Positions 17,470 through 26,562 of a stretch of DNA of 64,000 nucleotides are shown here, piece after piece. Below the pieces are notes generated by a model. It ran no database searches, was not told the origin of the DNA, and was given only the letters and a program-made list of their open reading frames with translations. Both the position numbers and the translations under genes were made by a program. Within the stretch, counting starts at the first letter, position 1; every line of letters begins with the position of its first letter. Source of the DNA: Streptomyces xanthochromogenes (GTDB lineage Bacteria; Actinomycetota; Actinomycetes; Streptomycetales; Streptomycetaceae); assembly GCF_014650455.1 (NCBI RefSeq), contig NZ_BMUZ01000007.1, positions 45,910 through 109,909 on the forward strand, in the 5' to 3' direction.

Positions 17470-19023
17470 TCACCCCGGGTCGGGGGCAGACGTCGCCTTC
17501 AGGGCGAGCCAGAGCTCCATGCGGACGTCGGGGTCGTCCAGGGAGCGGCCCAGGATCTCCTCCACGCGGCGCATCCGGTACCGGAGGGTGTGCCGGTGCA
17601 CCCCGAGGTCCGCCGCCGCCGCGTCCCACTGCCCGTGCCGCGAGAGCCACGCCCGCAGCGAGGCCACCAGATCGCCCCGCCCCGTCGCGTCGTGCTCGTA
17701 CAGCGCCCGCAGCATCCCGTCCGCGAACGCCCGCACCGCGTCGTCCGCGAGGAGCGGCAGCACCGACCCCGCCACCAGCTCCTCGTGCTCGACGAGGGGC
17801 TTGCCGCGGCGCCGGGCGACCGACAGCGACTGCTCGGCCTGCTTGTACGCGGAGGCCGCGGCGATCGGTCCGGCCGGCGCGGAGAGCCCGACGACGATGT
17901 CCTCGCCCTCGGCGGCCTCGTGGGCGAGGCAGGCCGCGACCGCCTCGCCCCCGTCCGCGGCGAGCACGACGAGCCGCGCGGCCTCCGGCACCACCAGGAC
18001 CGCCTCGCCGCAGCGCGCGGCCGCCGACTCCATCGCCTCGGCGAGCGCGCCGAGCCCCGCGGGGTCGCCGTCGCCCGCGGGCTCGGCGACGACCAGGCGG
18101 AACGGCGCGTCCAGGAGGCCGCCGTACAGGTCCCCCGCGACCGCGCGGGCGTGGTCCTGCTGCCCCGAGAGCAGCATCCGCACGATGGCCGCGCCCAGGC
18201 GCTGCTCGGCCGCCTGGAGCGAGCGGGACCGCTCGGTGGTGAGGGTGAGCAGGGCGACCGCCGAGTGGACGGCATAGCGCTCCGCGGTGCCGAGCGGCGC
18301 CCCCGTGCCGACGGCGAGCGCGCCGCGCACCCGGCGCCCGGTGCCGAGCGACTGGAGCTCGACGCGGTCCCCGGAGGCCTCGTCGGCGCCGCCGACCACC
18401 GTGCTGGCCGGGGCCGCCCGCTCGCGCAGCCGGGCCACGTCCGCGGTGAGCCGGGCCGCGCGCCGCGCGGCCCAGTCGGGGGCGGCGGCCACGACCGCGC
18501 CGGAGGTGTCGTACAGGGCGGCCCAGCCGTCGACGTGGGCGGCGAGCTTGGCGATCAGGACGGCCGGGCCGTCGGAGAGCGCCGCCTTGGTGAGCTCGCG
18601 CTGGGCCTCGAAGCCCGCGGTGACCGCGCGGTACTGGTCGGCCGAGATGGCCGCCGAGACCGCCTTGGAGATGGCCAGGAACGGGGTGCGCCGGGGCACC
18701 TCCAGGAGGGGCAGGTCCTCCTCGCGGGCCGCGTCGAGGAGCGCGTCCGGCACGGTCTCGTAGTTGACTCCGATCGCGAAGCCGAGCCCGACCACCCCGG
18801 CCCGCGACAGCCTGCGCACATAGCGGCGCATCGCCTGCGGGTCCTCCGCGTCGAGCGTCATCGCGGTGATGAGCAGCAGCTCGCCGCCCTCCATGTACGG
18901 GACGGGGTCGGCGAGTTCGCTGACGTGGGCCCAGCGCACCGGGCGGTCCAGGTGGTCCTCGCCGGCGCGCACGGTGAGCTTGAGCGCCGAGTGCTGGACG
19001 AGCGAGGCGAGCGTGGGCGGCAT
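17470..19023 (-). CDS. PucR family transcriptional regulator
   Basis: This 517-residue regulator has the PucR layout: an N-terminal purine-catabolism-type sensor domain (about 1-130, with RWAHVSELADPVPYMEGGEL), a GGDEF-like middle domain (about 270-400), and a C-terminal PucR helix-turn-helix (AAADLGVHRHTLRYRMRRVEE, then LDDPDVRMELWLALK). Proteins of this family sense nitrogen-rich metabolites and often govern purine, GABA or amino-acid catabolism. It is followed by an aldehyde dehydrogenase on the same strand and lies near gabT, so control of GABA or amine use is plausible. The exact ligand is unknown. Confidence 0.92.
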   Translation of the reverse strand: MPPTLASLVQHSALKLTVRAGEDHLDRPVRWAHVSELADPVPYMEGGELLLITAMTLDAEDPQAMRRYVRRLSRAGVVGLGFAIGVNYETVPDALLDAAREEDLPLLEVPRRTPFLAISKAVSAAISADQYRAVTAGFEAQRELTKAALSDGPAVLIAKLAAHVDGWAALYDTSGAVVAAAPDWAARRAARLTADVARLRERAAPASTVVGGADEASGDRVELQSLGTGRRVRGALAVGTGAPLGTAERYAVHSAVALLTLTTERSRSLQAAEQRLGAAIVRMLLSGQQDHARAVAGDLYGGLLDAPFRLVVAEPAGDGDPAGLGALAEAMESAAARCGEAVLVVPEAARLVVLAADGGEAVAACLAHEAAEGEDIVVGLSAPAGPIAAASAYKQAEQSLSVARRRGKPLVEHEELVAGSVLPLLADDAVRAFADGMLRALYEHDATGRGDLVASLRAWLSRHGQWDAAAADLGVHRHTLRYRMRRVEEILGRSLDDPDVRMELWLALKATSAPDPG

Positions 19024-19179
19024 GGGACCGGCTACCTTCGACGGGAAAGGACGGGACCGTACGCAGGACGTACGGGACGGACGTGGCGCGGGCGATTACT
19101 ACGTCCCGTATGAACGCACACTCCCATTTTGCCAGCCCGGCCAGATACCCGGGGGTCGTTCGACCGCCGGGTACCGGCC

Positions 19180-21522
19180 TCATCCCCGCAGGTCGACCAG
19201 CAGCGGCGGCGCGTGCTCCCCGTTCACGGTGGTCAGCGAGAGCACCGCGTGCCCCGCGGGCACCTGGTGGGCGAGCTCGGAGGCCGACCAGCGTTCCCGC
19301 TCGACCTTGCGCACGGTGACGGCGTCGGTGGTGACCGCCTTGCCGGTGACGAGCTTGCGCAGCGCGTGGACAGCCCGGGTGAGCGGCTGGTCGGCGAAGA
19401 CGGTGTGTTTGGCGACTTCGGTGGTCTCGACCCATTCGGTGCCCCACGCCTGCGCGAACAGCCGCCCGTCCCAGGTGCTGAGCCCGGCGAACGCCATGTG
19501 GCAGCCGACCGAGCCGAGCAGCGAGGTGTGCAGCTGTTCGGGGACGTCGCCGAGCGCGCGCAGCGTGAGCAGCACCCCGGCGTTGCAGTTCCGCAGCCGC
19601 TGCAGGCCCCGTACGGACTCGGCGGTGACCGCGTGCGTGGCGTCGTCGAGGGCGAGGAAGGCGAAGAGCGAGCGGTCCCTGCGGGCGGTCGCGCCGGTGG
19701 TGAACTGGGCCAGGATCAGCCGGGTCAGGAGGTGGGCCGCCTCCGGGTGGGCGCGTTCGGGCACGTCGACGCGGACCCGGAGCGGGTGTTCCAGGGAGCG
19801 CAGCGAGAACGGCCGGCTCTCGCCGGTGGTGTCGAAGAAGCCCTCGAAGGCGGGGCGGTCGAGCACCGCGACGCGTGCGGCGAGCGCGAGCCCCGGGTCT
19901 CCCGGGGTCCCCAACTGCCTTTCCCTGGCGTCGAGTTCACGGTGGTAGGCGCGGTGGGTCTCGTCGTCGAGCCGGGCTCGCAGGTCCGCGAGCGCGCCGG
20001 GCGAACCGTCGAGCAGCTCACGCAGGACGGGCACGGAGGGGAAGCGCCGGTGGGCCGCACGGTAGGGGCCGAGCAGCTGGGCGAGGACCGTCGCGGCCCG
20101 CCGCGAGTCGACCTCGGCGAGGTCGCCCGCGAAGGCCTCGGCGAGCAGGGCCGCCGCCTCGTCGGGGTCGGTGGCGCCGCCGTACAGGTCGAGGTCGTAG
20201 GCGGACGCGGAGTCGCCGGGCTTGATCACCACGTCGTAGCCGTCGTCGGGGCCGAGCGGCGTGCCCGCCGCGCACACCGCGACGACGGCGGCCTTCCCGG
20301 CCAGCGCCTGGAGCGCGAGCGACTCCACGACGGGCCGCACCAGGTGCCGGGTCTTGCCCGAGCCGAACGGGCCGATCGCCAGCAGCGAGGAGCCGAGCGA
20401 GCCCGGGTCGAGCGCGGCGCCCGCGCCCCGGCGCGCGAGGGGAGTGCGCTCCGCGTCGGGGTAGCGGCCGAGCCGCACCTGGGAGGTGAGCAGGTCGTGG
20501 GTGGCCGCGCGGGCGGGCAGGTCACGGTCGCCCGAGGGGTGCAGACAGGCCCGCGCGCCCTGGCCCGCGACGGCTTCGGTGAACGCGCCGAGCCGGGCCG
20601 GGTCGGCCTTCACCGTGGCCCAGGCCCGCCGGATGCGTACGCAGTCCACGTCGTTCATGCGCCCCGACCGCTCCTCGGCCACCAGCCGGTCGGCCGCGGC
20701 GGCGAGCCCGGCGGAGCGCAGCTGGGGCCAGTCGGCGGGGGAGGTCACGGGCGCGGCGGGGGGCGCGGCCGGTGCCTGCGCGGCGGGCTTGCGCGCGCGG
20801 AAGTGACTCAGCCAGTCCCCCTCCTTGGCGAAGGGCCAGAGGACCGCGCCGCCGACCAGGACGTACAGGGCGTAGTTGACGAGGGTCGCGACCGTCCGGT
20901 CTCCGTCGCCGGTCGTCCAGGACAGCGGGAACAGGCTCCAGATCGCGAAGAAGAACGGGAACAGGCTGGTGCCGATCACGAGCCACACCGCCACACCGCC
21001 GGCCAGGGCCGTGCGCAGGGTGCGCTCGGGCTGGGGGCAGTCGACGGCGTACCGCCGGAACACCTCCAGCCAGTTCCCCATCCGCCCGAACACGAAGATC
21101 AGCAGCGCCGCGAACAGGCTGTTGTAGACCTGGATCGCGGTGATCGACTGGGGCGGCCGGGGGTAGCTCCACCACTCGGCGGGCGTGAACAGTTCGAGCA
21201 GCACCCGGCTGTGCGGGATGTAGCCGTTGCTCCACAGCGACCAGACGAGGGTGGCGGCGAGCAGGGCCACGAGCGCGCCGACGAGCAGGGCCCGGTCCGG
21301 CACCCGGTCCGGGTCGGCGTCGGGCCGCGGCTTGTGGCCGAAGCGCCACAGGCCGGGCTCCGCGGCGGCGCGCGGGGTGCGCAGCCAGTCGCCGAGCGAG
21401 GTTCCGGCCGTGGGGGCCTCGACGGGGCGGGGCGGGAGCGCCGGGCGGGGCGGCGGTCCGGCGGGGCGCGGGACCGATCCCGAACGGGTGCCGCGTGCGT
21501 CGTACGTGCCTTCGGTGTCCAT
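19180..21522 (-). CDS. Membrane-anchored TraG/VirD4-like ATPase
   Basis: This 780-residue protein starts at ATG 21522; earlier codons lack support. The first about 60 residues are Pro/Arg-rich. About four membrane segments follow (around ALLVGALVALLAATLVWSLW, SLFAALLIFVFGRM, VAVWLVIGTSLFPFFFAIW, LYVLVGGAVLW). The C-terminal about 450 residues form an ATPase: Walker A is GPFGSGKT near residue 390 and a Walker B-like FLALDD lies late. The overall plan resembles type IV coupling or conjugation ATPases, but no conjugation, integrase or secretion genes are nearby. It is divergent from gabT across a 246-bp gap. What it moves or remodels is unknown. Confidence 0.8.
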   Translation of the reverse strand: MDTEGTYDARGTRSGSVPRPAGPPPRPALPPRPVEAPTAGTSLGDWLRTPRAAAEPGLWRFGHKPRPDADPDRVPDRALLVGALVALLAATLVWSLWSNGYIPHSRVLLELFTPAEWWSYPRPPQSITAIQVYNSLFAALLIFVFGRMGNWLEVFRRYAVDCPQPERTLRTALAGGVAVWLVIGTSLFPFFFAIWSLFPLSWTTGDGDRTVATLVNYALYVLVGGAVLWPFAKEGDWLSHFRARKPAAQAPAAPPAAPVTSPADWPQLRSAGLAAAADRLVAEERSGRMNDVDCVRIRRAWATVKADPARLGAFTEAVAGQGARACLHPSGDRDLPARAATHDLLTSQVRLGRYPDAERTPLARRGAGAALDPGSLGSSLLAIGPFGSGKTRHLVRPVVESLALQALAGKAAVVAVCAAGTPLGPDDGYDVVIKPGDSASAYDLDLYGGATDPDEAAALLAEAFAGDLAEVDSRRAATVLAQLLGPYRAAHRRFPSVPVLRELLDGSPGALADLRARLDDETHRAYHRELDARERQLGTPGDPGLALAARVAVLDRPAFEGFFDTTGESRPFSLRSLEHPLRVRVDVPERAHPEAAHLLTRLILAQFTTGATARRDRSLFAFLALDDATHAVTAESVRGLQRLRNCNAGVLLTLRALGDVPEQLHTSLLGSVGCHMAFAGLSTWDGRLFAQAWGTEWVETTEVAKHTVFADQPLTRAVHALRKLVTGKAVTTDAVTVRKVERERWSASELAHQVPAGHAVLSLTTVNGEHAPPLLVDLRG

Positions 21523-21768
21523 CGACCCCTTGCCCCCTGACCAGCCAGGTCCGTTCCGAGCGGTGCGAACGCTCAATCTAGTGGCAGCGCACGACGGTTC
21601 ACCGCTGCCGCGCACCGCGCGCCCGCCCGGGGGAACTGTCCGCCGAGGACAAGGGACACACCCCCACCACTACCGAACGGCGCATGCCACGGGCCGTCCC
21701 CGCGCCCTAGCCTGCCAAGAAAGCCAAGGAAGCGTCCGAATCCCCCAGAAAATCTCCAGGAGCCCCTC

Positions 21769-23103
21769 ATGAGCGCGATCCCGCAGGAGCGCCGCGTCGT
21801 CACCGCCATCCCCGGTCCGAAGTCGCAGGAGCTTCAGGCCCGCCGTCTCGCGGCGGTCGCCGCCGGTGTGGGCTCCACCCTGCCCGTCTTCACCGCGCGC
21901 GCGGGCGGCGGCATCATCGAGGACGTCGACGGCAACCGCCTGATCGACTTCGGCTCCGGCATCGCGGTGACCTCGGTCGGCGCCTCCGCCGAGGCCGTGG
22001 TGCGCCGCGCGAGCGCCCAGCTGCAGGACTTCACGCACACCTGCTTCATGGTCACGCCGTACGAGGGCTACGTCGCCGTCGCCGAGCAGCTCGCCGAGCT
22101 GACCCCGGGCGACCACGCCAAGAAGTCCGCCCTGTTCAACTCGGGCGCCGAGGCCGTCGAGAACGCCGTCAAGATCGCCCGTGCGTACACCAAGCGCCAG
22201 GCGGTCGTGGTCTTCGACCACGGCTACCACGGCCGTACCAACCTGACCATGGCGCTGACGTCCAAGAACATGCCGTACAAGAACGGCTTCGGCCCGTTCG
22301 CGCCCGAGGTCTACCGGGTTCCGGTGGCCTACGGCTACCGCTGGCTCACCGGCCCGGAGAACGCCGGCGCCGAGGCGTCCGCGCAGGCCATCGACATGAT
22401 CAACAAGCAGATCGGCGCGGACAACGTCGCCGCGATCATCATCGAGCCGGTGCTCGGCGAGGGCGGCTTCATCGAGCCGGCCAAGGGCTTCCTGCCCGCG
22501 ATCAGCCAGTTCGCCAAGGACAACGGCATCGTCTTCGTCGCGGACGAGATCCAGTCCGGCTTCTGCCGCACCGGCCAGTGGTTCGCCTGTGAGGACGAGG
22601 GCATCGTCCCCGACCTGATCACCACCGCCAAGGGCATCGCGGGCGGCATGCCGCTCGCCGCGGTGACCGGCCGCGCCGAGATCATGGACTCCGCGCACGC
22701 GGGCGGCCTCGGCGGCACCTACGGCGGCAACCCGGTGGCCTGTGCCGCGGCGCTCGGCGCGATCGAGACGATGAAGGAGCTCGACCTCAACGGCAAGGCC
22801 AAGCGCATCGAGGAGGTCATGAAGGCCCGGCTGGCCACCATCGCCGAGAAGTACGACATCATCGGCGACATCCGCGGCCGCGGCGCCATGATCGCCATCG
22901 AGCTGGTCAAGGACCGCGCCTCGAAGACCCCGAACCCGGAGGCCGCCGGCGCGCTCGCCAAGGCCTGCCACGCGGCGGGTCTCCTGGTCCTGACCTGCGG
23001 TACTTACGGCAACGTGCTGCGCTTCCTGCCGCCGCTGGTCATCGGCGAGGACCTGCTGGACGAGGGCCTCGACATCATCGAGCAGGCCTTCGCCGGCGTG
23101 TGA
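21769..23103 (+). CDS. gabT: 4-aminobutyrate--2-oxoglutarate transaminase
   Basis: GabT transfers the amino group of GABA to 2-oxoglutarate, giving succinate semialdehyde. It is a 444-residue class III PLP aminotransferase. The PLP lysine is in DLITTAKGIAGGMPLAAV. Other landmarks are FNSGAEAVENAVKIAR, the HGYHGRTNLTMALT loop, and FVADEIQSGFCRTG. The ATG follows a GGAG site. A TAGCCT -10-like element lies near 21708 and implies a leader of about 50 bases. It diverges from the TraG-like gene and sits amid dehydrogenases and polyamine transporters, consistent with the GABA end of polyamine breakdown. Confidence 0.95.
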   Translation: MSAIPQERRVVTAIPGPKSQELQARRLAAVAAGVGSTLPVFTARAGGGIIEDVDGNRLIDFGSGIAVTSVGASAEAVVRRASAQLQDFTHTCFMVTPYEGYVAVAEQLAELTPGDHAKKSALFNSGAEAVENAVKIARAYTKRQAVVVFDHGYHGRTNLTMALTSKNMPYKNGFGPFAPEVYRVPVAYGYRWLTGPENAGAEASAQAIDMINKQIGADNVAAIIIEPVLGEGGFIEPAKGFLPAISQFAKDNGIVFVADEIQSGFCRTGQWFACEDEGIVPDLITTAKGIAGGMPLAAVTGRAEIMDSAHAGGLGGTYGGNPVACAAALGAIETMKELDLNGKAKRIEEVMKARLATIAEKYDIIGDIRGRGAMIAIELVKDRASKTPNPEAAGALAKACHAAGLLVLTCGTYGNVLRFLPPLVIGEDLLDEGLDIIEQAFAGV

Positions 23104-23205
23104 CGCCGGGCGGTCGGCAGCGCCTGTGAAGAAGGTGTGGGGGGCCAATGGCGGGATCGGGTTCCCGCTGTCGGTCCCCCGCTGTCTGCCGTACGGTTTC
23201 TGCAG

Positions 23206-24003
23206 ATGAGAGAAACACCCCGCCCGCAGGGGACTGCGGGCGATTCCAGAGCGGAGCTTCCCCAGCCCTGCCCTGGTCGTGCCCTCGCGCACACCACTGG
23301 AGCCCCCGGCTCCGGAACTCCTCACCGATCGGCCGGCCGACCGCCCCACACCCCCCGGGGCGAGCGGCACGCCGGTCAAGGCGGCCGCCCCGGAACCTCC
23401 CCCCCTGTTCCGGGGCGGCCGGCTTTCCTCTTCGTCACGCTGCTCTGCGTGTTCGCGGTCATCACCTGGCAGGTCGTCTCCGACGGCCCGCTGCGCCGTC
23501 TCGACGAGCGCATCGACCCCTCGCTCACCGGCCACGGCCCCTCATGGCTCGCCGAGGGGCTCTCCGACCTCGGCAGCATGCCGGTCGCCCTGCCGGTGCT
23601 CGCCCTCGCCATCGGCTACGCCCTGTGGCGCGGACTGCGCCGGCAGGCGCTGATCGCCGCCGCCACGATGGCGATCGTGCCGCTGCTCGTGGTGCCGCTG
23701 AAGGAGTGGACCGACCGGCCCGGCCCGTTCGACCCCGCCACCGGCTACTACCCCTCCGGCCACACCGCGACCGCGATGGTGGCGTACGGCTCGGTCGCGC
23801 TGCTGCTCTCCCCCGTCGTGCGCCGCCGCCGGGCGCTGCCCGTCGCCGCCGGGGTGCTGACGGCGGCGACGGGCACCGGTCTGGTGCTGCACGGCTACCA
23901 CTGGCCCCTGGACGTCCTGGCCAGCTGCTGTCTGTGCGGGGCGCTCCTGGTGCTCAGCTCCACGGGTATGCGTCGAAGTTCTTCGAGAACTCGCCGCCGT
24001 TGA
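23206..24003 (+). CDS. PAP2 family phosphatase (membrane)
   Basis: This is a membrane phosphatase of about 265 residues. The acid phosphatase motifs are in order: KEWTDRPGP (motif 1), YYPSGHTATAMVAYG (motif 2) and HGYHWPLDVLA (motif 3, with catalytic His and Asp). Several hydrophobic spans lie between them. Likely substrates are lipid or prenyl phosphates. The start is uncertain: the ATG at 23206 lies ten bases past a TACGGT element. The about 70 residues before the first membrane span are Pro/Gly-rich and may be partly untranslated. The 3' end overlaps the convergent chitinase gene by about 50 bp. Confidence 0.82.
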   Translation: MRETPRPQGTAGDSRAELPQPCPGRALAHTTGAPGSGTPHRSAGRPPHTPRGERHAGQGGRPGTSPPVPGRPAFLFVTLLCVFAVITWQVVSDGPLRRLDERIDPSLTGHGPSWLAEGLSDLGSMPVALPVLALAIGYALWRGLRRQALIAAATMAIVPLLVVPLKEWTDRPGPFDPATGYYPSGHTATAMVAYGSVALLLSPVVRRRRALPVAAGVLTAATGTGLVLHGYHWPLDVLASCCLCGALLVLSSTGMRRSSSRTRRR

Positions 24004-25771
24004 ACCGGTCCCAGTTGATGGACCACGTCATCAGGCCGCGCAGCCCCGGCCAGCTGCCGTGGGTCTGGTAGGTCCCGCAGTTCGCCTTCTTCGTCAGGCA
24101 GTCCAAGGTCTTGGTGACCTCGGCCGGGCTGGTCCACCCGTTGCCCGCCTGGGTGGAGGCGGGCAGGCCGATGGCGACCTGGTCGGGCCGCAGCGCGGGG
24201 AACGCCTTGGACGTGTCGCCCGCGACCGGGAAGCCGGTGAGCAGCATGTCGGTCATGGCGATGTGGAAGTCCGCGCCGCCCATCGAGTGGTACTGGTTGT
24301 CGAGTCCCATGATCGAGCCCGAGTTGTAGTCCTGGACGTGCAGCAGGGTGAGCGAGTCGCGCAGCGCGTAGATCACCGGCAGGTAGGCGCCGCAGCGCGG
24401 GTCCTGGCCGCCCCAGGGCCCCGAGCCGTAGTACTGGTAGCCCATCTGCACGAAGAACGTCTCCGGGGCCATGGTCAGGACGAACTTGGAGCCGTACTTG
24501 GCCTTGAGGGTCTTCAGGGCGTCGATGAGGTTGACGATGACGGGAGTCGTGGGGCTCCTGAAGTCCGTGTCGCCCGTGTTGAGCGAGAGCGAGTGGCCCT
24601 CGAAGTCGATGTCGAGGCCGTCGAGGCCGTAGTCGTCGATGATCTTCGAGACGGAGGAGACGAAGGTGTCGCGGGCGGCGGTCGTGGTGAGCTGGACCTG
24701 GCCGTTCTGGCCGCCGATGGAGATCAGGACCTTCTTGCCGGCGGCCTGCTTGGCCTTGATGGCCGCCTTGAAGTCGGCGAGCGGCTCCACGGTCGGGCAC
24801 TCGCTGACCGGGCACGGGGTGAAGCGGATGTCGCCGGACGTCACGGAGGTGGGTTCGCCGAAGGCGAGGTCGATGATGTTCCAGTCGTCGGGCACGTCCG
24901 CCATGCGCGTGTAGCCGGCGCCGTTGGCGAAGGACGCGTGCAGATAGCCGACGAGCGCGTGCCCGGAGGGCGGCGGGGTGGTGCCGCCACTGGTGGTGCT
25001 CGCGACGACGGCGGCCGACTTGGGGGACTCGCCGGCGCTGTTGGTCGCGGTGACCTGGAAGCTGTACGAGGTGGCGGGCGCGAGGCCGGTGACGGTGGCC
25101 GAAGTCCCGTTCACCGAGGCCACTTTGGCGCCGTCGCGGTAGACGTTGTATCCGGTGGCACCGGTGGCCGGGGACCAGCTCAGGCCGATGCCGGAGGAGG
25201 TGGCACCGGAGGCGGTGAGCCCGGCGGGGGCGGCCGGTTTCTGGACGGGGGCGCCGCCGGGTCCGATCAGGCTCACGTCGTCGGCCCCGTAGGCGGCGGT
25301 GCCGTACCAGCCGTGGGTGTAGACGGTCACCGAGGTGGTGTTCGCGCCGGTCTTGAAGGTGGTCGTCAGCTGCTGCCAGGACGGCGCCGACTGGGTCCAG
25401 GTCGACACGTCGGTCGTACCGGTGCCGGACGCGCCGAGGTAGACATAGCTGCCCTGCACCCAACTGCTCAGCGTGTACGTGGAGTTGGGCTGCACGGCGA
25501 CGCTCTGGGCGCACTGCGCGTTGTCGCTGCCGGCCGGGGTGGCCTTCAGGGCGTGGGTGCCACCGTGCACGGGCGAGGCGACCACGGCGCCGCTGCCCGC
25601 GGTACAGCTCCAGCCGTCGAGCCCGGATTCGAAGCCGCCGTTGCGCATGAGGTCGGTGTCGGCGGCCTGCGCGGACGGCGCCGCGGCGACGAGCCCGGCG
25701 GCGGCGAGGGCGGCCGCCGTCAGGGTGGCGCAGAGGGATGACCGGAAGGCCGGATGTCTGGTGCGGTCCAC
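23954..25771 (-). CDS. Secreted GH18 chitinase with carbohydrate-binding and FnIII domains
   Basis: This 605-residue extracellular chitinase degrades chitin by endo or exo hydrolysis. The GTG at 25771 has a perfect GGAGG site six bases upstream. A signal peptide (about residues 1-36, ending SAQA before ADTD) leads to a CBM-like beta-sandwich (NGGFESGLDGWSC), an FnIII domain (about residues 165-255, with APAGLTASGATSSGIGLSWS), a Gly/Thr/Pro linker, and a GH18 barrel. The family motif DGLDIDFE supplies catalytic Glu at residue 391. The operator upstream marks it as part of the DasR chitin/GlcNAc regulon. The 3' end overlaps the PAP2 gene. Confidence 0.95.
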   Translation of the reverse strand: MDRTRHPAFRSSLCATLTAAALAAAGLVAAAPSAQAADTDLMRNGGFESGLDGWSCTAGSGAVVASPVHGGTHALKATPAGSDNAQCAQSVAVQPNSTYTLSSWVQGSYVYLGASGTGTTDVSTWTQSAPSWQQLTTTFKTGANTTSVTVYTHGWYGTAAYGADDVSLIGPGGAPVQKPAAPAGLTASGATSSGIGLSWSPATGATGYNVYRDGAKVASVNGTSATVTGLAPATSYSFQVTATNSAGESPKSAAVVASTTSGGTTPPPSGHALVGYLHASFANGAGYTRMADVPDDWNIIDLAFGEPTSVTSGDIRFTPCPVSECPTVEPLADFKAAIKAKQAAGKKVLISIGGQNGQVQLTTTAARDTFVSSVSKIIDDYGLDGLDIDFEGHSLSLNTGDTDFRSPTTPVIVNLIDALKTLKAKYGSKFVLTMAPETFFVQMGYQYYGSGPWGGQDPRCGAYLPVIYALRDSLTLLHVQDYNSGSIMGLDNQYHSMGGADFHIAMTDMLLTGFPVAGDTSKAFPALRPDQVAIGLPASTQAGNGWTSPAEVTKTLDCLTKKANCGTYQTHGSWPGLRGLMTWSINWDRFNGGEFSKNFDAYPWS

Positions 25772-25814
25772 AACTGCCTCCAGGCAAGGGGGTATTGAGA
25801 CACGAAGTGCGCAC

Positions 25815-25843
25815 AACATGGTCCAGACCAATCGGCTTGTCAA
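25815..25843 (-). promoter_or_regulatory. Chitinase promoter with DasR-type dre operator
   Basis: On the minus strand TTGACA (25843-25838) is a perfect -35 box, and CATGTT lies 17 bases downstream as a weak -10. Between and over them is TGGTCCAGACCA (25830-25819), within one base of the core of the DasR dre consensus ACTGGTCTAGACCACT. The position, about 50 bases ahead of the GTG start, fits repression by DasR that is relieved by glucosamine-6-phosphate. The site is seen; regulation is inferred from the known family. Confidence 0.88.
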
Positions 25844-25869
25844 GGCTTCCGGCAGTCGCCCACCCCCGC

Positions 25870-26343
25870 TCAGTCCCCCATGTCCCGGTTGTCCCCGTCG
25901 CCCGCGATCCGGGCCGCCGCCTCGTGCATCGCCAGTTCGAGCAGGGTGGGGTCGGTGAGGGTGCCCGAGCCGTCGGGCGGCACCAGCCAGCGCACCCCGC
26001 CGGTCGTCCGGCCGGGGTAGGGCACCACGATCCAGGTGCCGCGCCCCGCCCCCCGCACCCCCGTGCCGAGCCAGCGCGCGGCGGTGCCGGGCGGCACGAA
26101 GAAGCCCATCCGCGCGTCGCCGAAGTCGGCGAGCACGGGGCCCGGCCGGTCCACGAGCCGGGCCAGCACATCGAGCGTGTGGTGGCCGAGCTCGCCCGGC
26201 AGGATCAGTACGTCCCAGCGCCGGCCGGCCGGGAGGAGGGCGACCCCATGGGGGTTGCGCTCCCACTCCCACCGGCAGGCGTCGGGATCCGGCGCCACCG
26301 ACGCCAGCCATTCCACCGCGGTCTTCGACCCCGAGGCAGTCAT
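25870..26343 (-). CDS. Conserved protein with prim-pol-like sequence features, function unknown
   Basis: This is a 157-residue soluble protein. The ATG at 26343 has a GGAGGG site. The pattern of ALLPAGRRWDVLILPG, then LGHHTLDVLARL, then GPVLADFGDARMGFFVPPG and later GGVRWLVPPDGSG looks like the N-terminal half of Streptomyces proteins labelled bifunctional DNA primase/polymerase. The acidic catalytic centre of a working prim-pol is not clearly present in this short form. It lies between the chitinase and FAD oxidase genes, all on the minus strand. The assignment is weak; a plain conserved hypothetical would also fit. Confidence 0.7.
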   Translation of the reverse strand: MTASGSKTAVEWLASVAPDPDACRWEWERNPHGVALLPAGRRWDVLILPGELGHHTLDVLARLVDRPGPVLADFGDARMGFFVPPGTAARWLGTGVRGAGRGTWIVVPYPGRTTGGVRWLVPPDGSGTLTDPTLLELAMHEAAARIAGDGDNRDMGD

Positions 26344-26562
26344 TGCCGTCCCTCCGATCAACCCGCTCCACTGGGCACAGCCAGTGCGTCCACGGGAGAG
26401 AGCGGCCCGGGGCCGGGCTATGACGCGACTTCGCCTACCAATCGGTAGTGAGCTGGGTCACACGGTGATCGAACGGGGTACGCCCCCGGCGTGACCGGGG
26501 GCGTACGAGATGATCAAGCACTCAACTGTCGCAGGGTGAAGCCCTGTTGTGGCCCGGGGCCG

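Noticed and set aside
19180..21522. Integrated conjugative element marked by the TraG-like gene
   Set aside because: No integrase, relaxase, tra cluster, tRNA target or direct-repeat ends are seen; neighbours are ordinary core genes.
24059..25741. Large open frame antisense to the chitinase
   Set aside because: It lies wholly within a gene with clear GH18 motifs and signal peptide; no recognisable domain.
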